This document shows, piece after piece, positions 16,976 to 26,449 of a stretch of 64,000 bases of DNA. Origin of the DNA: Chthoniobacteraceae bacterium (GTDB taxonomy: Bacteria > Verrucomicrobiota > Verrucomicrobiia > Chthoniobacterales > Chthoniobacteraceae). Location of the stretch: positions 248,001 to 312,000 of the forward strand of contig JAQGOL010000035.1 of assembly GCA_028293625.1 (NCBI GenBank), in the 5' to 3' direction. Below the pieces are notes generated by a model, which saw only the letters and a program-made list of their open reading frames with translations, was not told where the DNA came from and made no database searches. Both the position numbers and the translations under genes were made by a program. Positions within the stretch are counted from its first letter, which is position 1, and the number at the start of each line of letters is the position of its first letter.

Positions 16976-18082
16976 ATGGAATTCTTTGCCGCGAAACGGT
17001 CTCTACCAAACTTCACACAAACTGGTAGAGCTTATTTCGTGATCATCTCTTTTGTTGCCCTCGAAGATTGGGAAAAGGAATTCTTCGCCTCAAATCTTGC
17101 TGAACACGAGATTGAGTTTTGCAGCCGCATCGACCATGTGGACGCGCAAACAGAGATTGTTTGTTTGTTCATCGATCAAAAAATCGGAGAATCGTTTTTA
17201 GAGGAGCATCCCGCACTCAAACTCCTCGCCACGCGTTCTCACTCCATCGAGCATATCGATACCACCGCATGCCAGACCCGCGGGATCGCCATCTGCCGCG
17301 CCCCCGCTTATGGCGATGTTACTGTCGCGGAACATACTTTTGCCCTGATCCTTGCGCTTTCCCGCCGGCTTCGCGTCATCATGCAGATGCCCAAGCAGGG
17401 AAGCTTCTCCTATGAATTAACTCGCGGATTTGATCTCGCCGGCAAAACCATTGGCATTGTGGGGATGGGCCGTATTGGCCATGCGGTGACCAGGCTGGCG
17501 CGTGGCTTTTCCATGGAGGTGCTCGCATACGATCCCGAGCCGTGTGCCAAAATCGCGGAGGAGCCCGATTTTACATACTGTTCACTTGAAGAAGTATTAA
17601 ACCGATCGCATGTGATTTCACTTCATGCTAATTTAACGGCAACTACTTATCATATACTAAATGCCGAAGCGATAAATAAATGTATTAGGGGGGTTCTGAT
17701 TATTAATACGGCACGCGGGGCCTTGATCGATACCACGGCGTTGCGCGAAGCGCTCGAAAGCGGGCAGGTCGGAGGCGCCGGGCTCGATGTGCTGGAAGAT
17801 GAACGGATCCTGCGGGATAGCGCTTCGCATATCATCAGCGACAACATCATCAGGCATCTTCGTACCGATGACGTGGCCAGCGAAGAGCGCGACGCTGACC
17901 GGCTGCGCGAGGTGCAGGAATTGATGCTCGGGGATGCTCTTTTGGCGCGCAGCAACGTCGTTTTCACGCCGCATGTCGCATTTAACAGTATCGAATCTGT
18001 TGAACGTCTTTCTGAGGTGACTTTGAAAAATATTGAGTCTTTTATCCGGGGCGCCCCGCTGAACTTAATCGCGCAGCCCTGA
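16976..18082 (+). CDS. D-2-hydroxyacid dehydrogenase, D-lactate-dehydrogenase-like
   Basis: The 368-residue NAD-dependent enzyme has the family layout: a split catalytic domain around a Rossmann domain. The cofactor motif is TIGIVGMGRIGHAVTRLA; the catalytic Arg lies in LIINTARGALIDTTAL, the Glu in LDVLEDE and the His in FTPHVAF. The extra loop between the Glu and His segments (about 285-325) and the D-LDH-like N-terminus suggest D-lactate or a close 2-hydroxyacid, reduced from the 2-oxoacid in the cytoplasm. The ATG at 16976 has a fair Shine-Dalgarno (GGAAGGAAG, 7-nt spacing). A GTG at 17039 would remove 21 residues that are atypical for the family. Confidence 0.88.
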   Translation: MEFFAAKRSLPNFTQTGRAYFVIISFVALEDWEKEFFASNLAEHEIEFCSRIDHVDAQTEIVCLFIDQKIGESFLEEHPALKLLATRSHSIEHIDTTACQTRGIAICRAPAYGDVTVAEHTFALILALSRRLRVIMQMPKQGSFSYELTRGFDLAGKTIGIVGMGRIGHAVTRLARGFSMEVLAYDPEPCAKIAEEPDFTYCSLEEVLNRSHVISLHANLTATTYHILNAEAINKCIRGVLIINTARGALIDTTALREALESGQVGGAGLDVLEDERILRDSASHIISDNIIRHLRTDDVASEERDADRLREVQELMLGDALLARSNVVFTPHVAFNSIESVERLSEVTLKNIESFIRGAPLNLIAQP

Positions 18083-18115
18083 TAAAATCACGATCAACAC
18101 TAAAATCAGGAGCAC
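18065..18115 (-). CDS. Possible 16-residue hydrophobic peptide
   Basis: A GTG at 18115 opens a 16-codon frame encoding VLLILVLIVILSGLRD, a single hydrophobic helix. A good Shine-Dalgarno (AAGGAGGC at 18125-18132) stands nine bases upstream. It overlaps the end of the D-lactate-dehydrogenase-like gene on the other strand. Short membrane peptides of this look exist (some small DUF families), but nothing proves this one is made. Confidence 0.2.
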   Translation of the reverse strand: MLLILVLIVILSGLRD

Positions 18116-18401
18116 GGGAAACTCGCCTCCTTGTTTTTATTATTCGTCATCATTCCGGGGATGTGGTGGCTCGATCCTGAGCGTCCCGCTGCGGCCCGTC
18201 CACCGGGAGCCTGCCTGAGCGACGGGTCATCCGCTGAGGTTTTTATCCACGGATTTAACCGTGGTGGCGGCACGAGTTTTAAGCGGCCTCTCGCAATCGA
18301 ATCCATAGCGTCCTTTATCTGCGTAACTGGCGGATAAAAACCGCTGGATCCGCCGATCCGGAATGGACGGAAGGGGAGTTTCCTGCCACGCGTTATTCCT
18401 C
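18083..18401. other. 319-bp intergenic region before the ABC locus
   Basis: It precedes the first ABC ATPase gene and should hold the promoter of the locus. It contains a perfect 6-bp inverted repeat (18247-18264) and the possible Shine-Dalgarno of a tiny minus-strand frame. Open frames of 60-70 codons on both strands here have no family resemblance. I do not see a convincing -35/-10 pair. Confidence 0.5.
18247..18264. promoter_or_regulatory. Inverted repeat upstream of the ABC locus
   Basis: ccacgg and ccgtgg form a perfect 6-bp dyad around attta-a, 138 bp before the ATPase start. It could be an operator or a small RNA hairpin; it has no T-run, so a terminator role is unlikely. Confidence 0.35.
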
Positions 18402-19343
18402 ATGCCTGATTCCCCCTTGGTTATTGTCGAGAATCTCTGCGTCAATTACGGCAAGACACGCGCGGTGCGCGGCCTTAGCTTTTCGATCCCGCGCGGAGAG
18501 ATTTTCGGGTTTATCGGGCCCAATGGCGCCGGCAAAACGTCAACCATTAAAGTAATGGCAACGTTACTGCGTCCCACGAGCGGGCGCGTGATCGTGGCAG
18601 GGCACGATGTGGCGCGCGAGCCGCATGCGGTGCGCGGCAAGATCGGTTACATGCCCGATTTTTTCGGTGTGTACGATGATCTGACCGCCGAGGAGTATCT
18701 GCACTTTTTTGCGGCCGCTTATCGCATCGATCCGGCACGCCGCAAGAGCACCGTGGCGGACGTCCTCGCGTTGACCGATCTGAGTGAAAAAGCGCAGGCG
18801 CCAGTAGATGGTCTTTCGCGTGGAATGAAACAACGGCTTGGCATTGCGCGGGTGCTTCTGCACGACCCCGAGCTCCTGCTTTTGGATGAACCGGCCAGCG
18901 GCCTCGATCCCCGGGCGCGGATCGAGATGCGGGAGCTTTTAAAAGAACTTCAAAACCTGGGAAAAACGATTCTGGTTTCCAGCCACATCCTGCATGAACT
19001 CTCGCAGTTCTGCACGCATATCGGCATCGTCGAGGCGGGCGACATGGCGGCCTGCGGCTCGTTGGCGGAGATTTATCGGGCGCTCAGCCTGCGGCGCACG
19101 GTGCATGTCCAGCTTGCCAACGGATCGCCGGAACTGACCGAACGCATCCGAGGCCTCGCCTCGGTGACGAGCGTGGAGGAGCATCCCGACCGGCTCGCCG
19201 TTCAGATCCGCGAGGATGAACTGCCCCTTGAAGGACTCCTCGACGCCATGCACGGACTCGGCGCCAAGATCCGCATGTTTCAGGCCGATGCAATGGATAT
19301 GGAGACCGCCTTCATGAAGCTGACTGAAGGGAAAACTGCGTGA
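18402..19343 (+). CDS. ABC transporter ATP-binding protein (first ATPase of the export locus)
   Basis: The 313-residue cytoplasmic ATPase has Walker A GPNGAGKT, signature LSRGMKQRL, Walker B LLLLDEPASGLD and the switch His in VSSHIL. The extra 75-residue C-terminal domain is found in ATPases that pair with ABC-2 type permeases, as in the NatA/CcmA-like group. I use the ATG at 18402, which puts the ATPase core close to the N-terminus; the frame opens 13 codons earlier. The stop codon overlaps the GTG start of permease 1 (GTGA), so the two are translationally coupled. It resembles the second ATPase at 26450 closely around the signature and Walker B, suggesting duplication. Confidence 0.93.
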   Translation: MPDSPLVIVENLCVNYGKTRAVRGLSFSIPRGEIFGFIGPNGAGKTSTIKVMATLLRPTSGRVIVAGHDVAREPHAVRGKIGYMPDFFGVYDDLTAEEYLHFFAAAYRIDPARRKSTVADVLALTDLSEKAQAPVDGLSRGMKQRLGIARVLLHDPELLLLDEPASGLDPRARIEMRELLKELQNLGKTILVSSHILHELSQFCTHIGIVEAGDMAACGSLAEIYRALSLRRTVHVQLANGSPELTERIRGLASVTSVEEHPDRLAVQIREDELPLEGLLDAMHGLGAKIRMFQADAMDMETAFMKLTEGKTA

Positions 19344-21088
19344 GCCGTCTGTTTCCAAAGCTGGCGCTCCCATTGCTGGCCAGGGAATTGACGGAACGCG
19401 CCGCCAGTAAACGCACTTATATAGTGCGAGCCATTTTTGCTCTGCTTTTGATGACGGCATTTTGGTTTTTCGCCAGCAAAATATTTAATCGATACGGAGG
19501 CGGCGCGACTTCTGTTTTAGGAAGCGGGCAGTGGCTTTTTGAACTGCTCGTTATTATCCAGTTGATGGGGATTTTTTTATTTCTGCCAGCCATGATGGCC
19601 GGCCAGTTCACCATTGAAAAAGAGCGCGATTCATTAGGGCTCCTTTTTCTAACCCGGCTCGGGCCATGGCAGATTTTGTTTGAGAAATATCTCAGCGGCC
19701 TGATTCCGATCTTCTCGCTTTTACTGCTCGCCATGCCGCTCGGGGCGATCGCGTATGCCTTTGGCGGAGTCACACAAACGATCCTTTGCCACGGGATTTA
19801 TTTCCTTTTTTTAACGTCTCTTCAGGTAGGCGCGCTCGCTTTAATGTGCTCAACATGGTGCAGGACGACTGCCAGCGCGTTTATAGCCACCTGTGTAATC
19901 GGCACAATCCTCTATTGTCTGCCGGCTTTCATCGATTCCCTTCTCGGTCCGCTGATTGGCCATACGCTCTCCGCCGCTTTTCGGGATCGAACGATTGGGA
20001 TCTGTCCATTCCTGATTGCCGTTTATAAATGGCATAACGTCTCAATAAGCGTGTTACTTCAACAGAGTGCGCTTGCCTGGATTTCCACCGTGCTTTTTCT
20101 CGTGCTCGCCCGCTGTTTTCTCGTGCGGCGTGCTTTTGTAAAGGGAACAAACCCCGTGCTGGTTTGTTTCCGATGGCTTGACGGGCGCATGCAGCGTCTA
20201 AACCGGGTTACCGGAAATATTCGAATTGGGAAAAGCGGCGGGCAGCTCCCTGACGCGCATCCGATCGCATGGCGTGAAACGCGTAAAAATGTGTTGGCAC
20301 GGCCTCATTACCTTCTCCGGATTCTGCTGGCGGTGGAGGTTCCAACTATCTGTTACGGATTCGTGCTTCTTCTAAACTGGCCGGCATGGCCTCAGCAAAG
20401 CCGGATTCGGTTCTTATGGTTTTTTATCACAGCCGATAATCTGAATGCGGATTTAACTTTCTTAAACACGCTCCTTGGGGCACTCGCGGTGCTGGTGGTG
20501 AGTGTGGCCGCCGCGAACGCTTTTGTATCCGAACGGGTGCAGCAGACCCTCGATGTATTGCTGACCACACCAATGAGTGCCGCGCAGATCGTCGCTGAAA
20601 AAGCGCGCGCCATGCGTCCTTTCCTAGCCGTAGTGGCAGCCCCCGTGATGACCCTTTTCCTGATGCAATGGAATGTGAAGATTTTCACTGGCTACTTGCA
20701 ACTCAGCCACAGCGGGGCGTGGCTCTATTTGATTTGCAGCCTTCTAACACTCGCGGTCTATCTGCCTCTTGTCTCGTGGCTTTCACTCTGGATCGGGTTG
20801 AAAATGCGGACCCGTTTTCGAGCTATCATTACCGCATTGATGGTGATTCTGATTTGGTGCGTGGCGCCGCTTCTTGTTCCGTTTTTTGTTTCCGATGCAT
20901 GGGGCTGGGTGAGCTACTTGAGCCCGCTTTACCTGCCGGTCATCAATGAGTTCCGGGGAATACAATGGCTGGCCGGTTCGTTTGCATGGCTGACAATCGG
21001 ACTCAATTTTAGCGTCTTTGGTGCCATCCTCTATTTCATCCGTCGGCGCTGCTTAAGTTGTGCGGATCGTTATCTGCGGCAGGCGTGA
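19340..21088 (+). CDS. ABC-2 type permease, paralogue 1 of 3
   Basis: The 582-residue integral membrane protein is an internally repeated ABC-2 permease with about twelve hydrophobic segments. Each half carries the same amphipathic coupling signature: EKERDSLGLLFLTRLGPWQI in the first and SERVQQTLDVLLTTPMS in the second. Such signatures (E-x-x-x-T-L-x-x-L-L-x-T-P-x-S) occur in NosY/GldF-type permeases. It starts at GTG 19340, overlapping the ATPase gene by four bases. It is homologous along its whole length to the next two gene products, including the shared openings LPLLARELTERA and KRTY. Direction is probably export; the substrate is unknown. Confidence 0.88.
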   Translation: MSRLFPKLALPLLARELTERAASKRTYIVRAIFALLLMTAFWFFASKIFNRYGGGATSVLGSGQWLFELLVIIQLMGIFLFLPAMMAGQFTIEKERDSLGLLFLTRLGPWQILFEKYLSGLIPIFSLLLLAMPLGAIAYAFGGVTQTILCHGIYFLFLTSLQVGALALMCSTWCRTTASAFIATCVIGTILYCLPAFIDSLLGPLIGHTLSAAFRDRTIGICPFLIAVYKWHNVSISVLLQQSALAWISTVLFLVLARCFLVRRAFVKGTNPVLVCFRWLDGRMQRLNRVTGNIRIGKSGGQLPDAHPIAWRETRKNVLARPHYLLRILLAVEVPTICYGFVLLLNWPAWPQQSRIRFLWFFITADNLNADLTFLNTLLGALAVLVVSVAAANAFVSERVQQTLDVLLTTPMSAAQIVAEKARAMRPFLAVVAAPVMTLFLMQWNVKIFTGYLQLSHSGAWLYLICSLLTLAVYLPLVSWLSLWIGLKMRTRFRAIITALMVILIWCVAPLLVPFFVSDAWGWVSYLSPLYLPVINEFRGIQWLAGSFAWLTIGLNFSVFGAILYFIRRRCLSCADRYLRQA

Positions 21089-21119
21089 CAAGGATCACAT
21101 CAGCATCAGAAAGAGTTGC

Positions 21120-22826
21120 ATGAGGCGCTTCTTCTCAAGGCTCTCCCTGCCTTTATTAGCCAAGGAACTGACCGAAAAGGCGGCCCGCAAGCGCACCTAT
21201 GGAATGCGCGTTCTTTTTGCCGTGCTTCTGATGGCCGCTTTTGGAATTACGGCGAAGGAATACTTTGCCTCCTCCGGCGTTGGCTCGCTCTCGGTGCTCG
21301 GGCGCGGTCACTCGATTTTTCGCGGACTCATTGTTCTTCAACTTGTGGGTATCTATCTTTTTCTGCCGGCGATGGCGTCCGGCCAGATCACCATTGAGAA
21401 AGAGCGCGACTCGCTGGCGCTGCTTTTTTTAACCCGACTTGGTCCCTGGCATATTCTCATTGAGAAATTTCTGAGTTCGCTGGTGCCGGTTTTCTCACTG
21501 CTGCTTGTCGCAATGCCGATGGAGGCAATTGCATACGCGTACGGCGGAGTCACCAAGGCAAACATCGTTATTAGCATCTACATGCTGATGCTCATTGCGC
21601 TTCAGGTCGCCGCGTTGGCATTGGTGTGCTCGGCGTGGTGCCGGACTACAGCCGGCGCTTTTCTTTCAACCTACCTGCTGGGCACGTTTATCTATCTTTT
21701 TGCACCACTCTCCCAATCGCTCTTTGTTCTAATCACACACCGCTCCATTCCTCCCGCGATCAGGCGGTTGACTGAGTGGGCTTTCTACGTCTTTCCCCCC
21801 GGCCTCGGCACTTTCGGCTATTCGGAAATGGGTATGAGTGAAGTTCTTAAGTCAACCTCGCCGGCGTGGGGATCGCTGGTTGTATTGCTTGGACTTGCCC
21901 GCTTTTTTCTGGTGCGCCGGGCTTTTGTAAAAGGAACAAATCCGGTGCTTGCCTTCTTCCGAATGACTGACCGCCTGATGCAGTGGCTGAACCGGTTTGC
22001 AGGCAATATCAGTATGGGCAAAGAGCGGGACGACTTGCCTGGCAACTATCCGGTTGCATGGCGTGAGATGCGAAAAAACGTGTTTGCCCGGCCTCAATAC
22101 CTGATGCGGATTTTGTTGATGGTGGAGGTGCCAACCATCGTATTTGGGTATCTCATCCCACACCATATCCGGACCGAGAATCTCTCTCTTTCAAGCGCGC
22201 TCCTTGGCACGCTGGCAGTGCTGATCATCAGCGTGAACGCGGCCAATGCATTTGTTTCCGAACGGGTGCAGCAAACGCTCGACCTTTTGCTGACAACCCC
22301 AATGAGCGCCCGGCAGATCGTGGAGGAAAAAGCCCGTGCCATGCGCCGTTTTCTTTACGTTGCGGCCGCGCCATTGATGACCCTCTTCCTGATCGAGTGG
22401 AATATGAAAAGCAGCATTTTCCGTGGCGCCTGGCCGCTTGGCAGCGGTTCCGCGCTCTATCTCATTTGCAGCATCCTGACCCTGGCGATCTATTTGCCGC
22501 TCGTATCGTGGCTTTCACTTTGGATCGGGTTGAAGGAAACAACCAGGTTCCGGGCGATTATCACGGCCCTGGTGGTCATCGTGCTCTGGTGTGCGGGGCC
22601 GATCGTTGCGGCCCTCGTCATCGACTCAAATCGCCTGGAGCCGTGGATCATGGGGATGAGTCCAATTTTTCTGCCGGTCCTCAATGAGGTTTCGGAAATC
22701 CCAAGGCTTAGCCAGGGGCATCCATGGCTGCTGGTCACCCTTAATTTCACCTTTTACGGCGCCATGCTGGCTCTCATTCGGTGGCGTTGCCTAAATCTTG
22801 CTGATTACTATCTGCGCCGGACATAA
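21120..22826 (+). CDS. ABC-2 type permease, paralogue 2 of 3
   Basis: The 568-residue protein repeats the architecture of paralogue 1: LSLPLLAKELTEKA near the N-terminus, EKERDSLALLFLTRLGPWHI in the first half, SERVQQTLDLLLTTPMSA in the second and LVSWLSLWIGLK near the C-terminus. The ATG at 21120 aligns with the starts of its paralogues; the frame begins 20 codons earlier, overlapping the previous gene. The gap to paralogue 1 is 31 bp. Compared with paralogue 1 it has a shorter loop between the halves (about residues 330-350). Three different permeases in a row could form heteromeric pores or be selected by growth condition. Confidence 0.87.
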   Translation: MRRFFSRLSLPLLAKELTEKAARKRTYGMRVLFAVLLMAAFGITAKEYFASSGVGSLSVLGRGHSIFRGLIVLQLVGIYLFLPAMASGQITIEKERDSLALLFLTRLGPWHILIEKFLSSLVPVFSLLLVAMPMEAIAYAYGGVTKANIVISIYMLMLIALQVAALALVCSAWCRTTAGAFLSTYLLGTFIYLFAPLSQSLFVLITHRSIPPAIRRLTEWAFYVFPPGLGTFGYSEMGMSEVLKSTSPAWGSLVVLLGLARFFLVRRAFVKGTNPVLAFFRMTDRLMQWLNRFAGNISMGKERDDLPGNYPVAWREMRKNVFARPQYLMRILLMVEVPTIVFGYLIPHHIRTENLSLSSALLGTLAVLIISVNAANAFVSERVQQTLDLLLTTPMSARQIVEEKARAMRRFLYVAAAPLMTLFLIEWNMKSSIFRGAWPLGSGSALYLICSILTLAIYLPLVSWLSLWIGLKETTRFRAIITALVVIVLWCAGPIVAALVIDSNRLEPWIMGMSPIFLPVLNEVSEIPRLSQGHPWLLVTLNFTFYGAMLALIRWRCLNLADYYLRRT

Positions 22827-22911
22827 GGACTGGCTTGCCAGCCGGTCAGACCGAGATTTTCCACCCCATGCAGAAATCGACTTCAAATAAGAATGCCGGA
22901 AGGAAAACCGT

Positions 22912-24627
22912 GTGAGCGGCTTCTTTTCAAGATTGGCGCTCCCGTTGCTTGCCAAGGAGCTCGGGGAACGGGCGGTCCGAAAAAGAACCTATATAATGCG
23001 TGTCGTCTTCGCAGGCCTCCTGATAGGCGCTTTCGGAGTATTGGTTAACGAATTTTCCACCCGTTCCTATGGGCCTCTCTCGGTGCTTGGCAGTGGCCGC
23101 TGGCTTTTCCAGGGACTCCTCGGTTTCCAGATGGCCGGGATTTTTCTCTTTCTGCCCGCCATGACCGCGGGTCAGCTGACGCTTGAAAAAGAGCGCGATT
23201 CGCTGGTGCTGCTTTTTCTCACGCGGCTTGGTCCCTGGCAGATCGTTCTGGAAAAATACGTGAGCGCCCTGATTCCCATCTTCTCGCTTTTGCTGGTGGC
23301 GATGCCGATGACGGCGATCGCCTATGCGTATGGTGGAGTTACCCAGGCGGCGGTCGGAGCGGGTATTTATGTTCTGGTGCTCGCTGCGCTTCAAGTCGCT
23401 GCGTTATCATTGATGTGTTCAGCCTGGTGCAAGACTACAGTCAACGCATTTCTCGCCACTTACTTTCTCGGCGCACTGATCTACAGCGGGCCGGTTCTAC
23501 TCTGCGGGATTGTCGAAAAGTTCATCTACAGTAATTCGGATTGCCGGGAGTGGGCTCTGCGGCTTTTCCCAATGACTTTGCTTGAAGCCGGAGGCATACA
23601 ACAGAGCCGGCCGCCCTCTTTATTTCTTCAGAGCGTGCCGATATGGGTTTCCATCGTGATTTTTCTGGGGCTCACCCGCTTGTTCCTGGTGCGGCGGGCT
23701 TTTCTAAAAGGCACGAACCAGGCGCTGATCTTGTTTCGATGGGTCGACCGCTTCATGCACCATCTGAATCGGCGGGCGGGAAATATCAGTGTTGGAAATG
23801 CCGAGGAAAGTCTGCCTGGCGCGCATCCCATTGCCTGGCGTGAAATGCGAAGAAACGTGCTGGCGCGAGCCCATTACCTGGTGCGGATTTTGTTGTTGGT
23901 GGAAATCCCGACCGTCTATTTCGGGCTCTCGGTAATGATGACGGGCTCATCGAGTGATATGCCGGTGTTGGTTGCGTTCCTGGGCGCGCTCGCGACGCTG
24001 GCAATTAGTGTCAATGCGGCAAACGCATTTGTTTCTGAGCGCGTGCAGCAAACCCTCGATGTGCTGCTGACCACCCCAATGAGCGCCAGGGAAATCGTGG
24101 AGGAAAAAGCCCGCGCCATGCGCCGGTTTCTTTATGTCGCCGCGGTGCCGTTGCTGACTCTTTTTTTCATGGAATGGGGAATGAAACAACCGGGCGGCTT
24201 TTCGTGGCATAGGCCGGGAGCTCGGGAGAATCCGCTTCTCTATCTGATTTGCAGCATCCTGACGGTGGCGGTCTACCTGCCGTTGGTCTCGTGGCTTTCC
24301 CTTTGGATCGGGCTGAAGGCAAGAACCCGGTTCCGGGCGATCATCACGGCGCTTGTGGTCATCGTGCTCTGGTGCATGGTGCCGTTGCTTTTTGTGGTCC
24401 TTGTCGCCACGCGTACCTCCGATGAATTCGAAAACGGCTGGGCGTGGTTCATGGGTTTGAGCCCGCTCTTTGTCCCGATCCTTAATGAAACTTCAACCCT
24501 TCATCAGCTTGGCGCCAGATCCGAGTGGCTGGTTGTGGCGGGCAATTTTGTTTTCCATGGAGGGGTTCTCTATTTTATACGCCGGCGCTGTCTGGGCGGC
24601 GCGGATCTCTATTTGCGGCGGGGATAG
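22912..24627 (+). CDS. ABC-2 type permease, paralogue 3 of 3
   Basis: This 571-residue membrane protein matches paralogues 1 and 2 throughout: LALPLLAKELGERA and KRTY at the start, EKERDSLVLLFLTRLGPWQI, GGVTQAAVGAGIYVL, SERVQQTLDVLLTTPMSA and LVSWLSLWIGLKARTRF. It starts with GTG at 22912, preceded by GGAAGG about five bases away, a leader like that of paralogue 1. The 85-bp gap after paralogue 2 shows no terminator. The cytoplasmic segment between halves ends in AGNISVGNAEESLPGAHPIA, matching AGNISMGKERDDLPGNYPVA in paralogue 2, so these two are probably the more recent duplicates. Confidence 0.87.
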   Translation: MSGFFSRLALPLLAKELGERAVRKRTYIMRVVFAGLLIGAFGVLVNEFSTRSYGPLSVLGSGRWLFQGLLGFQMAGIFLFLPAMTAGQLTLEKERDSLVLLFLTRLGPWQIVLEKYVSALIPIFSLLLVAMPMTAIAYAYGGVTQAAVGAGIYVLVLAALQVAALSLMCSAWCKTTVNAFLATYFLGALIYSGPVLLCGIVEKFIYSNSDCREWALRLFPMTLLEAGGIQQSRPPSLFLQSVPIWVSIVIFLGLTRLFLVRRAFLKGTNQALILFRWVDRFMHHLNRRAGNISVGNAEESLPGAHPIAWREMRRNVLARAHYLVRILLLVEIPTVYFGLSVMMTGSSSDMPVLVAFLGALATLAISVNAANAFVSERVQQTLDVLLTTPMSAREIVEEKARAMRRFLYVAAVPLLTLFFMEWGMKQPGGFSWHRPGARENPLLYLICSILTVAVYLPLVSWLSLWIGLKARTRFRAIITALVVIVLWCMVPLLFVVLVATRTSDEFENGWAWFMGLSPLFVPILNETSTLHQLGARSEWLVVAGNFVFHGGVLYFIRRRCLGGADLYLRRG

Positions 24628-24708
24628 AAGCCGATTTAAAGACAATATCCTGGTTTCAAAACACTCGCGATTCGTCATAAAGCGTGTCACGGTCCGCGCG
24701 TTTCAAAA

Positions 24709-26442
24709 ATGAGACGCCACCCCATTCTTTTTCTCGCCGCGGTTTTTGCGCTCATGGCCAGCCGCGTCTGGGCGCTCGAAATTCGGGAGGTGCGCTGGGG
24801 ATTTGACGGCCATGTCGTCCCGGACCGCTTTAATATTCTCTCGCTGCTTGTCTCCAATCCCGGGCCGGAGGCGTTTGAAGGAGCCTTGATTCTTCAGGAA
24901 AACGGCGGAATGGAACATGGCGTCGGGGTGCCGATCGTGCAGCCGGTTTATCTCACGCCGGGGAGCAGCCGGTTTGTGCAGTTTCATCCGTTTGTCGAGA
25001 ATGAGAGAGAATGGAAGGTGCGCTGGGGCAGGGGAAGCAAAGAGAATTTTACAATAGACAGTCCCAAGCTCGCCGGACCCGCCCGAGTGCTTTTATGCGA
25101 GCCGCAAAGCCCGATCATCTCCGATGTGCGGCTGAAGATCTTTCCCGATGATCTCTTTCCCACCAGCGTCGGCGCGACCGATGGACTCGATGCCGTCGTG
25201 CTCGATCATGTGCCGCGCTGGGAGACCAGCCGGCGCGAGGCGTTCCTTGATTGGGTGCGCCAGGGCGGCGTGGTCCATTTATTAAAAGGAAGCAAGGGCG
25301 AGTTCCCGGAGTTCACCGCGGAACTCGCACCGCTCAATGGGACCGAGGAAAAGAGCCGGATCGGCTCGGGCACAGTCTACCGGCACGCGGTGCTTCGCGA
25401 TGAGGCGACGGTTCAGTTCCTGGATGAACACGGTTCGCCGGAGCGCACCTTGCGGCAGGGAAAGAACGTCTCGGTCTACGCATTGGACCAGACGCTCATG
25501 CAAAGTCTCGCGGAGCTGACCCGGCCCGAAATCGAGTGGTGGTTTATCTACCTCTTGATTGCGGCTTATGTGCTCGCGATCGGGCCCGGCCATTATATCT
25601 GGTCGAAAAAGAGAGATTACCGCGCCGCGCTCGCGCTCTTTGTCGGAGTGGTTGCTCTCTTTTGTGTGGCTTTTGCATGGGCTGGCCGGCGCGGGGCCGG
25701 TGAGACCCAACGGGCGCATTCCCTTTCCATCGCGCACTCCCTTGGTGGGGATCGTTACGACGTCATGCAATGGAACAACGCGTTTGTCACCAAGGGCGCC
25801 CTTTATAAACTCACGCATGCCGCTCCCGCGAATTTTTATTCGGTGGGCGCCCCGCAATCCGACCAGGGCGTGGCGGGTCATGTTCAGAACGGACGCGATG
25901 GAGCGTTTGAAGTCGATCTGCCTCTTTATTCCTCAAGGCCGTTTATGCATCGCGCGGTCATGCAGGGCGAACCGACGCGGGTTTCCCCCGTGGAATGGAA
26001 CGTGGACGACAAGGGCGGCCTGAGCGCATTTGCCTTCAAACCGGTGGAAGGATTTCCAAAAAAAATCGAGGCAATCTATGCCCGCCATAACGGCCAGATC
26101 TTTCGGATGGAACCCGACGGCCTTCTTTGGCGAATGAAGTCGGGCGAGCCGGCGACGGAATTTTTTTCCGAGGTCGCCAACGATCATTTCGGCAGGCAGC
26201 GGACTCCCGAACGCCCGGCCGAAGAGCAATGGATGCATGGGAGGCTGCGCATTCTGATGGCACACCATCTTGGCGGGATTGAGAAACTCCCGCATTTCAT
26301 TCCAGCGCGTTCACTCAGCGCGGAGGAGCTTGAGCTTTTTATTTTCGCGCATCTGCCCGACGGGTTCCGGCTTCAAGGCGGCCACTTCAAATCTGAGCTT
26401 GGCTGCGTGCTTTACGTGCAGACCGTTTCAAAAACCGACTGA
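24709..26442 (+). CDS. Uncharacterised secreted/membrane protein of the ABC locus
   Basis: I do not recognise a named family. The 577-residue protein has a signal peptide (HPILFLAAVFALMASRVWA), then an exported region with a beta-sandwich-like part (about 20-125) and a segment (about 125-200: ARVLLCEPQ, LDAVVLDHV, DWVRQGGVVHLL) that looks like a class-I-glutaminase-like fold without an obvious catalytic Cys. Two membrane helices follow (about 277-294 and 307-327), then a second, probably periplasmic, domain to the end. The order is like the substrate-domain partners of gliding-type (GldG-like) ABC systems, but similarity is only structural guesswork. It lies between permease 3 and the second ATPase, so it is likely an extracytoplasmic partner of the transporter. 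Confidence 0.7.
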   Translation: MRRHPILFLAAVFALMASRVWALEIREVRWGFDGHVVPDRFNILSLLVSNPGPEAFEGALILQENGGMEHGVGVPIVQPVYLTPGSSRFVQFHPFVENEREWKVRWGRGSKENFTIDSPKLAGPARVLLCEPQSPIISDVRLKIFPDDLFPTSVGATDGLDAVVLDHVPRWETSRREAFLDWVRQGGVVHLLKGSKGEFPEFTAELAPLNGTEEKSRIGSGTVYRHAVLRDEATVQFLDEHGSPERTLRQGKNVSVYALDQTLMQSLAELTRPEIEWWFIYLLIAAYVLAIGPGHYIWSKKRDYRAALALFVGVVALFCVAFAWAGRRGAGETQRAHSLSIAHSLGGDRYDVMQWNNAFVTKGALYKLTHAAPANFYSVGAPQSDQGVAGHVQNGRDGAFEVDLPLYSSRPFMHRAVMQGEPTRVSPVEWNVDDKGGLSAFAFKPVEGFPKKIEAIYARHNGQIFRMEPDGLLWRMKSGEPATEFFSEVANDHFGRQRTPERPAEEQWMHGRLRILMAHHLGGIEKLPHFIPARSLSAEELELFIFAHLPDGFRLQGGHFKSELGCVLYVQTVSKTD

Positions 26443-26449
26443 TCTTCTT

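Noticed and set aside
18131-18337. A 68-codon plus-strand frame before the ABC locus
   Set aside because: No Shine-Dalgarno, no family resemblance and a composition typical of random GC-rich DNA.
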